A stretch of DNA of 49,487 nt. It comes from a virus. Location: positions 1 to 49,487 of the IMG/VR virus record IMGVR_UViG_3300043446_004048; one strand, given 5' to 3'. Within the stretch, counting starts at the first letter, position 1; each line of letters opens with the position of its first letter. The notes under the pieces were generated by a model, which did no database searches, was not told the origin of the DNA, and worked only from the letters and a program-made list of their open reading frames with translations. A program made the position numbers and the translations under genes. Below, piece by piece: positions 40,701-49,003 of this stretch.

Positions 40701-43164
40701 TTATCCACAATTAGATAGAGATAATTATGATTCAAATCCTCCTGCAGCAAAAACATTTGCTAAACGCTCTCCAATTGGTGATGTAATCACCAATGATCTT
40801 AAGAAAAGCGTTACGAGAGAATCTGCTGACTTACTACTCAAAGATATTGGTATTGGACTAACAATTTCTTCAGTATCCTCATCAACAAGTAGTGCAACGA
40901 TTACATTTGGAAGAAATCATGGATTATCTGGAATCGTAACCTACAGCAATACAACTGCTGGAAGTTTCCCATTAGCAACTGGAAATGGTTATACGGATGG
41001 AACTTATTATAATGTAAAACTTTTTAGTAATGCTGGTCTCACAATTTGGAAAGGAGCAACTGCAAAAGTTGTAGTGAGTGGAGGTGCATTATCTTCGGTA
41101 GATATTACCGCATCAGGTTCAGGTTATGCAAATGGTGATGTTTTGTATTTCGATACTGCGGTAATTGGAAGTGGAAATAATGGAAAACTTACCTTATCCA
41201 CAGCAGGTCTGAATACAAATATAGGAGATGTTGTTCAGTTTACTGGAATTGGAACAACAACAGGTGGTCATTATCGTATCACTTCTGTTCCTGCAGTGAA
41301 TCAAATTGCAATTGCCAAGACTGCAGGTGATCCAACTATTGTTTCTACTCAATATGGATTTGTAGTCGGACCATCGATTGTTGTTTCGAGTACAACATAT
41401 TCTTCTGCAACAGGAATCACTACATTTACTTGCTCTTCTGCTCATGGATTAGTTGCAGGAAATAGATTTACAGTTGTTGATTCCAGCAACAATAATGCTG
41501 GTAATTATATTGTTAAGGATAGAAATAGCGTTACGGCATTTACTGCAGTTACGAATAAGTCTCTGTCTGTAAATAGTGGACGTATTCTGAAGCATGGTCT
41601 CTCTTCAAATGATGGAGTTTCTGATACGAGCACAGAGAACTTTGGTGCTAGAACTGTTACTTTCTATGATAGTGATAAATTCACTCTTTCCTCTGCTATT
41701 ACTATAGAAACATCATTAACAATCTCTAGTTCTGGTATTGGAACTGCAAATAGATTATCACTTGGATCTTATATCCAAATTGATAATGAAATTATGAGAG
41801 TTGTCAGTACTGGTAGTCAATCTACATTTACTGTCATTCGTGGTGCTCTTGGAACTCGCCAAGAATCTCATGATGCAAACTCTTTAGTTCGTAAGATTAA
41901 TCCAATTGCTGTTGAATTTAGAAGACCTTCTATTCTTAGAGCATCTGGTCATACATTTGAATATCTTGGATATGGTCCAGGAAACTATTCAACTGGTTTG
42001 CCTGATGTTCAGGTTAAAACCAATACAGATAAAGAAGATTTTCTTGCTCAGGCACAAGAAAGATCTTGTGGTGTAGTTGTTTATAATGGTATGAATAATA
42101 ATGGTGATGTCTTCAATGGCAATACCAAAACATCAGCATCAAGTGGTGAAATTGTTTCCTTTGATATTCCATTGCCATCAGTTACTGGACAAGATCCATC
42201 GAAATTGAGTGTTGTGTATGATGAAGTTACTATTAAAGAAAAATTACTCGTAGAGGGTGGTGCTTCTGGTACTGTTCTATCTCAATTTGATGGTCCAGTC
42301 ACATTCAATAAACAAATCAGAGCAAAAGATAAAACAACATTTAGTTCACTTGTAAAAATTTCCGATTTAAGTGCAACTCAATCCACAAGTACAACTACTG
42401 GTTCATTAGTTATTAATGGTGGTGTTGGAATTGCCAAGAATCTTAATATTGGAGGAAACACCAATCTTACAGGAACTCTTGTAGTCACTGCTGCTACTAC
42501 ATTAAATTCTACTCTTTATGTTGGTGCTGCTACTACGTTAAATTCTACATTATCAGTAACTGATAATGTAACTCTTAATAACAATGTAACTATTGTTGGA
42601 TCTAATAGTGCTTCCACTGAGTACTTTAAAATTCAAAATGGATCTTCTGCAGATAGATTTGTAGTTGATAGTTCTACTGGCGATACTATAATTTCTGGAA
42701 TATTAAGTGTTACTGGTGATACTACACTTTCGAACACTTTATCAGTTACTGGTGACACTACAATCAACGGAACTTTAAATATTAATGGAACTATCAATGG
42801 TAGTGCATCTTTAATTACTTTAAATGACAATGTTCAAATTAATGGAAAATTATATGTACAAGATGATATCTATGCATTCTATACTTCTGACCAAAGACTT
42901 AAGGATAATATTACTCCAATTCCTAATGCACTTGATAAAGTTCTTTCAATTAGTGGAAATACTTTTGATTGGAATGAGGAATCAGGTAAACAAGGAACAG
43001 AAGTTGGTGTGATTGCACAAGAAATTCTTGAAGTTCTACCAGAAGTAGTTACTACAAGAGATAATGGATACCTTGCAGTTCGTTATGAAAAACTTGTTCC
43101 TCTCTTGATTGAAGCAATCAAAGAACTTAAATCAGAGATTAATGAACTCAAAGGAGGTAAGTAG
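37711..43164 (+). CDS. Giant virion structural protein with beta-helix and S74 domains
   Basis: 1817 residues, the largest gene here. The N-terminus (GRILYVNPNDLDATDAITNQ, LAQPFKTIQRALLEAARFSY, TILLFPGEHLIDNRPG, GTSIVGLDLRKTKIRPK) fits a pectate-lyase-like parallel beta-helix. Repeated small beta modules follow (TSTAHGLNSQTPIKIKG, VSELPHNVQSGETVTIKNV, CSSAHGLVAGNRF), then fibre repeats (TTLNSTLSVTDNVTLNNNV) and a C-terminal S74 chaperone (SDQRLKDNITPIPNAL, VGVIAQEILEVLPEVV, YEKLVPLLIEAIKEL). Conserved as a virion structural protein of cyanomyoviruses; precise location in the tail is not readable. Confidence 0.85.
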   Translation: MPLNKLDNFIKNTEGRILYVNPNDLDATDAITNQGNSLAQPFKTIQRALLEAARFSYVKGYNNDIVEKTTILLFPGEHLIDNRPGYAIYDNGGAAYAVSRAGGTGVLASSVLSLGTDSNFDLTQTDNILYKFNSYYGGIVVPRGTSIVGLDLRKTKIRPKYVPNPTDSTVAKSAIFRITGACYFWQFSIFDGDESGLVYTNPDNFDSIYQSTPLFSHHKLTCFEFCDGVNNIGSYGITDLDMYYSKVSNAFNAVRDIDQKFPSEALGFAKRRPEWEIVGAFASDPITISNIISGNGSVASSIVTVTTSTAHGLNSQTPIKIKGVSGSGVTAPYNISTKVQNVLNDTTFTYVIPGFDSYPNINASPDYSAATVTIETDTVAGASPYIFNCSLRSVWGMNGLHADGSKASGFRSTVVAQFTAVSLQKDDRAFAKYDKVGRTYQTVDYTAVYGSKLPEGASQTDSTKVYHLDPRAVYRQGWESSHIKITNDAFIQIVSVFAIGFNKHFDAETGGDASITNSNSNFGQISLNSSGFKRKAFAKDNNAFITSIIPPRAIDVNTEEKVDWLSLDVGLTTSVGISSHLYLYGYTSAGNSPASLTQGYRIGARDGESLYVVGAGVTYSANIYMCDNVITDTSVIATGTNSARKSYDVTSGPTNNIFTIGLHKLQTGEKVIITSDDGDLPENIIEHTVYYAIVNDTTSIKLAASYNDALSGNALTVYLGTNLHITSRVSDKNSGEIGSPIQYDAINSNWYVHVNANNDIYNALNTLGVGGLSETTDLAYVNRIPDNRSLDEKLYKVRVVIPKELSNGKDPQTGFIIQETSSTGARSNADFTRTSIASTDYGYNKNLRFIKSCSLATNTVTVVSELPHNVQSGETVTIKNVTDSSNTSGADNVGYNGVFVVTEVTDEYTFKYLTTDIFSSTHTPGTFTNNVNTRTTSLPRFERTDWSGNLFVYRNEVISNYIEGSQDGIYHLYVLNASNTIPNQFTNLRFSQLSKDLYPQLDRDNYDSNPPAAKTFAKRSPIGDVITNDLKKSVTRESADLLLKDIGIGLTISSVSSSTSSATITFGRNHGLSGIVTYSNTTAGSFPLATGNGYTDGTYYNVKLFSNAGLTIWKGATAKVVVSGGALSSVDITASGSGYANGDVLYFDTAVIGSGNNGKLTLSTAGLNTNIGDVVQFTGIGTTTGGHYRITSVPAVNQIAIAKTAGDPTIVSTQYGFVVGPSIVVSSTTYSSATGITTFTCSSAHGLVAGNRFTVVDSSNNNAGNYIVKDRNSVTAFTAVTNKSLSVNSGRILKHGLSSNDGVSDTSTENFGARTVTFYDSDKFTLSSAITIETSLTISSSGIGTANRLSLGSYIQIDNEIMRVVSTGSQSTFTVIRGALGTRQESHDANSLVRKINPIAVEFRRPSILRASGHTFEYLGYGPGNYSTGLPDVQVKTNTDKEDFLAQAQERSCGVVVYNGMNNNGDVFNGNTKTSASSGEIVSFDIPLPSVTGQDPSKLSVVYDEVTIKEKLLVEGGASGTVLSQFDGPVTFNKQIRAKDKTTFSSLVKISDLSATQSTSTTTGSLVINGGVGIAKNLNIGGNTNLTGTLVVTAATTLNSTLYVGAATTLNSTLSVTDNVTLNNNVTIVGSNSASTEYFKIQNGSSADRFVVDSSTGDTIISGILSVTGDTTLSNTLSVTGDTTINGTLNINGTINGSASLITLNDNVQINGKLYVQDDIYAFYTSDQRLKDNITPIPNALDKVLSISGNTFDWNEESGKQGTEVGVIAQEILEVLPEVVTTRDNGYLAVRYEKLVPLLIEAIKELKSEINELKGGK

Positions 43165-45309
43165 ATGACTATCATATCTTCTGGTTCTTCACTTTCATTT
43201 ACAGACATTTATACTGAATTTGGTCTTCCTCCAGGAAAAAATCTTGGTGCTTATAGATTAGATGGTGGTATAACAGTTTCTGGATTAGAAAGTCTTGCAT
43301 TAGATAATGAAGTCAATAGTTCTGGAATTATTACTGCTCTAATACCAAAATCAGGAACTATAAAATTTAGTGATTTTTATGGTAAAAAATTAAATATAGT
43401 CATTGACTGTACAGTAAATCAAGATTCATATGAAATAACAAAAGGAATATCTCAAACAAATAGAAAAGCATTTGTTTCATTTATTACACCACAATCAACA
43501 CTTTGCCCATTTGTTGTTGGTCAATGGATTACAGTATCTGGAATGGTATCAAATTTATTTAATGGTGATTTTATAGTTGAAGAATGCACATCTATACCAG
43601 CTCAAGCAGTTCAAATAACTAAAACATATACAAATGATACTAATATTACATTACCAAATGATGCATCAAATATTTCTATAACTCTTGCTGCAGCAAAAGG
43701 TGGAACAGGTGGAAAAGATGCAGGTGGATCTGGAGGTGGTGGTGGAGCGGGTAGAGTAGGAACATTTACATTACCAAATGGAGGAAGGACACTACAGTTT
43801 AAAATTGGAAAAAATGGAGGTGATGGAAGTACTCTATACCAATCACAATCTGGAGGTGGAACTGCTGGAACAAGTAATGTATCTGCTGGCGGTAAAGGAG
43901 GCGGTGCAGGTGGTCACGGTTCTTCTGGTGGTGGTGGAGGAGGAGGAGGTGCTACAGGTGTTTTTGATAGTGTAGCAAATTCTTATATTATTGTTGCTGG
44001 TGGCGGAGCAGGTGGAGGAGGAGGATCTTTAAATCGTGGTGGTACAGCAGGAAGTGCAGGTATTGATTGGAGCTCTTCTTCTGGATCTTTTTCTATTGCT
44101 CCAGGTTTAAAAGGACAAGATAAGGGAGCTAGTCCTGCAGATGGTGGTGGAGGAGGTGCTGGTGGTGGTGGAGCTATAGGTATAGGTGGTAAAGGAGGAA
44201 ATGCAGGAAATGATAATTCTGCTTCAGCAACAGGAGGAATTGGAGGTGGAAGTAAATATAATTCAAATTTTTCTACTCTTACATCAAATAGTTCAGGTAC
44301 TAATAATGGAGATGGATATGCAACTCTTACTTATACGACTTATGCTTATACTGCAACAGTAAGATACACTATTCCAATAAAGTCATATATTTCATATATT
44401 AGTGAATATGGTTATGCAGTTTTTCCTGCTTTGACAGCTAGTACATTAGGTACTATAACTGGAGGACCTCTAGGAAAAACAAACGCAAAATCAAAATATA
44501 TTAATAGGAGTAATGATCCCAGTGTCATTTCTCTTGGATTTCATTTTAAAGATACAGAAAAAAATTCAAAAGTTTGGATTCATACAAATAGCGAACTCGC
44601 ATCTGATAAACCAGCATTAATTAATAAAAATAATTGTTCATTATTGGTTGGAGGTTGGGATGCGACAACAGATTTAAGACTTGATATTGGACTTAATGGA
44701 AATATAATGGGTGCTGGTGGTGCTGGTGGGAAAGGTGGATATGCATTTCAGTCGAGTATTAGTGTTGGGGAAAAAGGTAATGATGGAAATTCTGGTATAG
44801 GTATAACTGTAGCAAATATTATAATCACTAATCGCGGTCGTATTGCTGCTGGCGGCGCTGGCGGCGGTGGCGGTGGCGGCGCCGAAGGAGAAAACCGCAG
44901 AAGAAATAAAGGTAAAGATCAGCATGGAGGAGCCTCAGGCGGTGGGGGTGGTGGTGGTATGGGATATCCAGTTGGATCTGGTGGAGCAGCTGGTGGTGGA
45001 GATACTGTAGGTACTGCTGGACAAAATGGAACTAAAACTGGTGCTGGTGGTGGTGGTGGTGGTGGTGTTAGGACTGGGCAAACAGCTGCTACAGGTGGAA
45101 AAGGTGGTGATGGTTCAGTTCCACCAGCAGTAGGTGGAACTGGTGGAACTGGTGAAGCCCAAGGAAGGAATGGAGGAAGTGCTAAAACTGGAGGAGGAGG
45201 TGGAGCTTCTGGAAATGCGATTATTATTTCTAATAATGGATCTGGAGTAAATATTAAAACATATGGAACAATAGTTGGGATTATTACATATAACACAAAT
45301 CCAGTATGA
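43165..45309 (+). CDS. Polyglycine-rich tail adhesin-like protein
   Basis: 714 residues. The N-terminus has the tail motif LSFTDIYTEFGLPPGKNLG and IKFSDFYGKK. Then come long glycine runs (about 180-390 and 510-690), such as GGGGGAGRVGTF, AGGGAGGGGGSLNRGG and SGGGGGGGMGYPVGSGG, with repeated NGG/GAG units. Gly-rich parallel helices of the polyglycine-II type form the receptor-binding tips of T4-like gp38 adhesins, so a similar tip role is plausible. Gly codons switch from GGA/GGT to GGC in 44840-44890, a local GC-rich patch. Confidence 0.65.
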   Translation: MTIISSGSSLSFTDIYTEFGLPPGKNLGAYRLDGGITVSGLESLALDNEVNSSGIITALIPKSGTIKFSDFYGKKLNIVIDCTVNQDSYEITKGISQTNRKAFVSFITPQSTLCPFVVGQWITVSGMVSNLFNGDFIVEECTSIPAQAVQITKTYTNDTNITLPNDASNISITLAAAKGGTGGKDAGGSGGGGGAGRVGTFTLPNGGRTLQFKIGKNGGDGSTLYQSQSGGGTAGTSNVSAGGKGGGAGGHGSSGGGGGGGGATGVFDSVANSYIIVAGGGAGGGGGSLNRGGTAGSAGIDWSSSSGSFSIAPGLKGQDKGASPADGGGGGAGGGGAIGIGGKGGNAGNDNSASATGGIGGGSKYNSNFSTLTSNSSGTNNGDGYATLTYTTYAYTATVRYTIPIKSYISYISEYGYAVFPALTASTLGTITGGPLGKTNAKSKYINRSNDPSVISLGFHFKDTEKNSKVWIHTNSELASDKPALINKNNCSLLVGGWDATTDLRLDIGLNGNIMGAGGAGGKGGYAFQSSISVGEKGNDGNSGIGITVANIIITNRGRIAAGGAGGGGGGGAEGENRRRNKGKDQHGGASGGGGGGGMGYPVGSGGAAGGGDTVGTAGQNGTKTGAGGGGGGGVRTGQTAATGGKGGDGSVPPAVGGTGGTGEAQGRNGGSAKTGGGGGASGNAIIISNNGSGVNIKTYGTIVGIITYNTNPV

Positions 45310-45340
45310 TATGATATAATGAATTTAGAATGGTAAATTT

Positions 45341-45973
45341 ATGAATATGAAAAAAATACCAATTTTTCCAATCTTATATTTTAAGGACAATATAGAAGAT
45401 AATCAAGAAATTAAAGATCTTCTTGTTGATAAAATCGTAAGAGATTCAGAAAATTTAAAAATTCCTGAAAATTGGTCTACAAACAAAATAAGGACATCAT
45501 TTTTAGGAGAAACTCCAGGAAAAGAAATCTTCTTTGGTGAAGATAGAACTTACCAGTCAGTTCTTGAGAAAAGATATTCTAGGTGTTTAGATAATTTTTT
45601 TGAAAATGTTTCATATACAATTTCTATAGATGAAATTTGGTATAATTGTTATATTAATGGAGAATATCAAGAATTTCATGATCATTTGGGTGGACCATTA
45701 AGTATTAGTCATTATTCTTGTGTTCATTTCCTATCTTTTGATTCTAACAGACACAAACCAATTAAATTTCAAGATCCTTCCGCACCAATAAGAACAGCTA
45801 TAGAATTGAGTAATAATTATAAACCAAATTATTATCCAGATATCAAAGAAGGAGATTTTATCATGTTTCCATCATATCTTAGACATTCTGTAGAACCATC
45901 TCCAAGCACTCCAGATTATCCTAGAATTACAATTGCTATGAATATTAAAATTTTAGAATATGGTGAAGAATAA
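45341..45973 (+). CDS. 2OG-Fe(II) oxygenase (PF13759-like)
   Basis: 210 residues. The segment NGEYQEFHDHLGGPLSISHYS (read in parts) carries the HxH-type pair near residues 113-115, then HFLSFDSNRHKPIKFQDP, and GDFIMFPSYLRHSVEPSPST followed by PRITIAMNI, giving the distal His and the Arg for 2-oxoglutarate. This fits the putative 2OG-Fe(II) oxygenase family of cyanophages. Such enzymes hydroxylate proteins, nucleobases or sugars; the substrate here is unknown. First of three adjacent oxygenases, overlapping or abutting the next. Confidence 0.82.
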   Translation: MNMKKIPIFPILYFKDNIEDNQEIKDLLVDKIVRDSENLKIPENWSTNKIRTSFLGETPGKEIFFGEDRTYQSVLEKRYSRCLDNFFENVSYTISIDEIWYNCYINGEYQEFHDHLGGPLSISHYSCVHFLSFDSNRHKPIKFQDPSAPIRTAIELSNNYKPNYYPDIKEGDFIMFPSYLRHSVEPSPSTPDYPRITIAMNIKILEYGEE

Positions 45974-45974
45974 T

Positions 45975-46505
45975 ATGAACATTAGAGTCGTAGATAATTT
46001 TTTATCGGATGAAGATTCTGAATTTGTTTTAAAATATTGTTACTCTTCTTCTTATAGTTATGGAGAAACCGATGAATATATTGTTGGATTTGAACCAACA
46101 AAATGTACAGGTCTTGTTCACAATATTTCGTATGATGATTCTGAAAATAGTAGAAAAATTTATACTAAGTTTAAAGATGAATGTAAATCACAGTTTTCAG
46201 AATTAGATGAAATGCAAATTTACAGAATGTCTATCAATTGCTTTGCGCCATCAGAAAATCCATACTTTCATACTGATGGTGAGTGTGGGTATACTGCTTT
46301 ATACTATCCAAATATTGAATGGAATTTAGATGATAATGGAGAAACTCAACTTTATATGGATGACATTCTTTATGGAATTCCACCTTTACCAAATCGTATG
46401 CTTTTATTTCCAGCAAATATAAAACACAGAGCAACTACTTTTAGAGATAAGCATAGATTTACAGTTGTAGTGAGATATGAACCAATCAATAATCCATCAA
46501 ATTAA
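45975..46505 (+). CDS. 2OG-Fe(II) oxygenase
   Basis: 176 residues from ATG 45975, just after the previous stop (an ATG at 45960 is also open). It has the canonical metal triad: FHTDGE (H-x-D), KHRATTFRD (distal His) and HRFTVVVRYEP (Arg for 2-oxoglutarate). The N-terminal IRVVDNFLSDEDSEFVLKY is the usual opening of prolyl-hydroxylase-like phage oxygenases. Substrate unknown. The 3' end overlaps the third oxygenase by 29 nt. Confidence 0.85.
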   Translation: MNIRVVDNFLSDEDSEFVLKYCYSSSYSYGETDEYIVGFEPTKCTGLVHNISYDDSENSRKIYTKFKDECKSQFSELDEMQIYRMSINCFAPSENPYFHTDGECGYTALYYPNIEWNLDDNGETQLYMDDILYGIPPLPNRMLLFPANIKHRATTFRDKHRFTVVVRYEPINNPSN

Positions 46506-47112
46506 AAATCCATTTCCTTTTTTACAGATAGAAAATTTTTATTCTGAAAATGAATTAAAATTAATCTGGCAAGAATTGGATTTTTTAAACTATCCCAATA
46601 AATTAAAAAATCCAGAAAATACAGGAAGTGCTAAAGATGATGAAAATAAAATACTAAAAAACAATAATGGATTATTCTTAGATGATATTTACGCAGAAAG
46701 AAATATATCAAACATTTTATCAGTTAATTCAAAAATATTTTTACCAGAAATATTAGAAGCATTTTCAGAATTATCTTTTGGATATCAAAATATTAAAAAA
46801 ACAGATAATGATAAAACACTTATAAGTTATTATGAAAACGGTGGATATTATAAACCTCATGAAGATAATGCTCTGTATACGGCAATAACCTGGTTTTTTA
46901 AAGAACCAAAGGCATTTACTGGTGGGGATCTATACTTTACCGATTATGATGTAAAAATAAACATAAAAAATAATATGACGGTTATATTTCCATCATTTGT
47001 CATACATGCTGTAGATGAAATAATTTTAAATGATAATTTAAATGGATATGGAAGATATTCTATGAGCCAATTTCTATATCTTTTAGGCACAATTGTTTCT
47101 GACGATAAATAG
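46477..47112 (+). CDS. 2OG-Fe(II) oxygenase
   Basis: 211 residues. FPFLQIENFYSENELKLIWQ opening; KPHEDNALYTAITWFFKEP gives H-x-D; FTGGDLYFTDYD; VIFPSFVIHAVDEI gives the distal His; GRYSMSQFLYLLG gives the Arg/Ser pair. This is a prolyl-4-hydroxylase-like oxygenase fold. It is very AT-rich, even more than its neighbours, and the set of three may act together on one target such as fibre residues or a glycan, but this is inference. Confidence 0.83.
   Translation: MNQSIIHQIKNPFPFLQIENFYSENELKLIWQELDFLNYPNKLKNPENTGSAKDDENKILKNNNGLFLDDIYAERNISNILSVNSKIFLPEILEAFSELSFGYQNIKKTDNDKTLISYYENGGYYKPHEDNALYTAITWFFKEPKAFTGGDLYFTDYDVKINIKNNMTVIFPSFVIHAVDEIILNDNLNGYGRYSMSQFLYLLGTIVSDDK
47105..47111 (+). promoter_or_regulatory. 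Late promoter
   Basis: ATAAATA, overlapping the stop of the oxygenase and 31 nt before the next ATG. Confidence 0.45.
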
Positions 47113-47142
47113 TGTTAAGAAAAAGATAAAAGAACTCATAAG

Positions 47143-48861
47143 ATGTCAAATTATACTAAGTCATTTAATCTTAGATATGGGGTTCAAGTTGATAATGACC
47201 ATTTCTATGTAAATCCTAATGGTTTGGTTGGAATTGGTACATCTATTCCGACTGAAATTCTTGATGTTCGTGGAAACGCAACAATATCAGGTTTTGCTAC
47301 TGCACCAAATATTTTTACTAAAAATTTGAATGTAAGTGGTGTTTCAACTATTACAACATTAAAAGTTGGAATTGTAACAGCATCTTCTGGTGTTGCAACT
47401 TATTATGGTGATGGATCTAAATTAACGAATATTCCAACATCACAGTGGGTTGATATTGATGTGGGGCTTGGATTTACTAGCATTTATAACTCAGGATATG
47501 TTGGAATTTCAACAAACGATCCTAGATATGCATTTCAAGTTGGTGGAAACCCAGATACACAATCTGGTGTAGGTTTTAATTCATCAGGTAATATAAAGGC
47601 AACTGGAATTATTACAGCATCATCTTTTAGTGGTGCTGGGGCAGCTTTAACATCATTAAGTGCAAGCAATATTTCAAGCGGTATATTAGATAATGCAAGG
47701 TTACCATCGAATATTAATGTTGGTATAGTTACAGCAACTACATTTTATGGAAGTTTGTCTGGAACAGCATCATTATCTTCAGGTCTTACTGGATCTCCCG
47801 ATATTACTGTAGGAAATATAAATGCAACAAGTATAACTGCATCAACTTATAATAATGGAGTTATAAGTGCTGTTAATATTGTAAGTGGACTTTCATCAGT
47901 AGGAGTTTCGACAGTATCCACACGACTTTATGCAGAATCGGTTGGAGTTGGAACTAACTCTCCAGCAAGTGATATTCATATTAGAAGAACTTCATCATCT
48001 AAATTACAACTCACTAGTGATAGTGCAGAATCAATTGTCATATTAGGTAGAACTACCACACTACCTGGAAATAATGGTGCAATAAGATTTGGAAATACTT
48101 CTGCACAACAAAGATATAGTACCACAAAATCATTAGATATTATCAATTATGATACTGGAAATATTAATAGTTACTTACAACTTGGAGATACTGGTTTAAA
48201 TCCAGGATCATTCCATTGGTTTTATGGTCAGACAGTGCCTAATACGCCATTAATGACACTGACATATACTGGAAATTTGGGATTAGGTGCCACTAATCCA
48301 ACAGAAAAATTAAAAGTTTCGGGTAATACGAGTATTACAGGAACTCTTTCTGTAGATCAAAGTATTACTGTAAATGCTGACATAACTGGAAATAATCTAA
48401 CAGTAAATAATACCACAACATTAAATGGTGATACAACAACTAATGGAGATTTAACTATTGGTGGTAATTTAGTTGTTAATGGAACATTTAACCCACCTCC
48501 ACCCAATTATATATCAGGAATCGCAACATTTTATGATCTTAAAGTATCAAGTAATTTATATTCTGCAAGTATTGGAATTAATACAAATTCAATTAATGGA
48601 GTAGCATTAGATGTTTTAAATGGTGATGCTACTTTTGGTTTTGTGGGTGTAGGTACAACAAATTTACTTTCTGCAGTTGACTTCTCTAATGCTGGAAAAG
48701 GTTATGATGAAACTTCATCATTCATGCTTCCTCCTAAAGTTTCATCATCAGAACGAGTAGGTCTTGCAACTGTAGAGGGAGCATTAATCTATAATACTAC
48801 AAGTAAAAGATTAGAACTTTATATTGGAACTAAATGGGTAGGAATATCTACAATAGCATAG
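47143..48861 (+). CDS. Tail fibre-like structural protein
   Basis: 572 residues. Opening MSNYTKSFNLRYGVQVDNDH, then classic fibre motifs (GLVGIGTSIPTEILDVRGNA, YYGDGSKLTNI, ATNPTEKLKVSGNTSITGT, NTTTLNGDTTTNGDLTIGGN) and a compact C-terminus (LPPKVSSSERVGLATVEGAL, YNTTSKRLELYIGTKWVGIS) without S74. The C-terminal block resembles the globular end found in many phage fibre proteins. Likely part of the fibre set along with 24311, 28681 and 37711. Last gene before a transcription break. Confidence 0.75.
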   Translation: MSNYTKSFNLRYGVQVDNDHFYVNPNGLVGIGTSIPTEILDVRGNATISGFATAPNIFTKNLNVSGVSTITTLKVGIVTASSGVATYYGDGSKLTNIPTSQWVDIDVGLGFTSIYNSGYVGISTNDPRYAFQVGGNPDTQSGVGFNSSGNIKATGIITASSFSGAGAALTSLSASNISSGILDNARLPSNINVGIVTATTFYGSLSGTASLSSGLTGSPDITVGNINATSITASTYNNGVISAVNIVSGLSSVGVSTVSTRLYAESVGVGTNSPASDIHIRRTSSSKLQLTSDSAESIVILGRTTTLPGNNGAIRFGNTSAQQRYSTTKSLDIINYDTGNINSYLQLGDTGLNPGSFHWFYGQTVPNTPLMTLTYTGNLGLGATNPTEKLKVSGNTSITGTLSVDQSITVNADITGNNLTVNNTTTLNGDTTTNGDLTIGGNLVVNGTFNPPPPNYISGIATFYDLKVSSNLYSASIGINTNSINGVALDVLNGDATFGFVGVGTTNLLSAVDFSNAGKGYDETSSFMLPPKVSSSERVGLATVEGALIYNTTSKRLELYIGTKWVGISTIA

Positions 48862-48865
48862 GGTC

Positions 48866-48894
48866 TTGACATAATTCCATAATACTGCTAGAGT
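48866..48894 (+). promoter_or_regulatory. Sigma70-type promoter for helicase operon
   Basis: TTGACA (48866-48871), 17-base spacer, TAGAGT (48889-48894). Shifts control from late structural genes to an early gene. Confidence 0.65.
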
Positions 48895-48934
48895 ACCTTT
48901 GTTAGGGTTGGAGATGAGGATCTAGGACACTTTA

Positions 48935-48979
48935 AGAACCGTCTACTGGGTCGCACCAGAGGCGGTTTTCTGCTATAAT
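48935..48979 (+). promoter_or_regulatory. Leader hairpin and second -10-like box
   Basis: AACCGTCT (48937-48944) pairs with AGGCGGTT (48959-48966), followed by a short T-run (TTTTC), a weak terminator or attenuator. A TATAAT follows at 48974-48979, without a good -35 box. The helicase ATG is 25 nt further on. Confidence 0.45.
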
Positions 48980-49003
48980 AGTTCCATACGCAATGAGGAA
49001 CTG

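Noticed and set aside
44674-45296. Minus-strand ORFs rich in Pro
   Set aside because: They are the antisense of glycine codons and have no ribosome site or partner.
45311-45340. Host-type promoter before the oxygenases
   Set aside because: A TATAAT is present at about 45315, but no -35 box at proper distance; left as unsupported.
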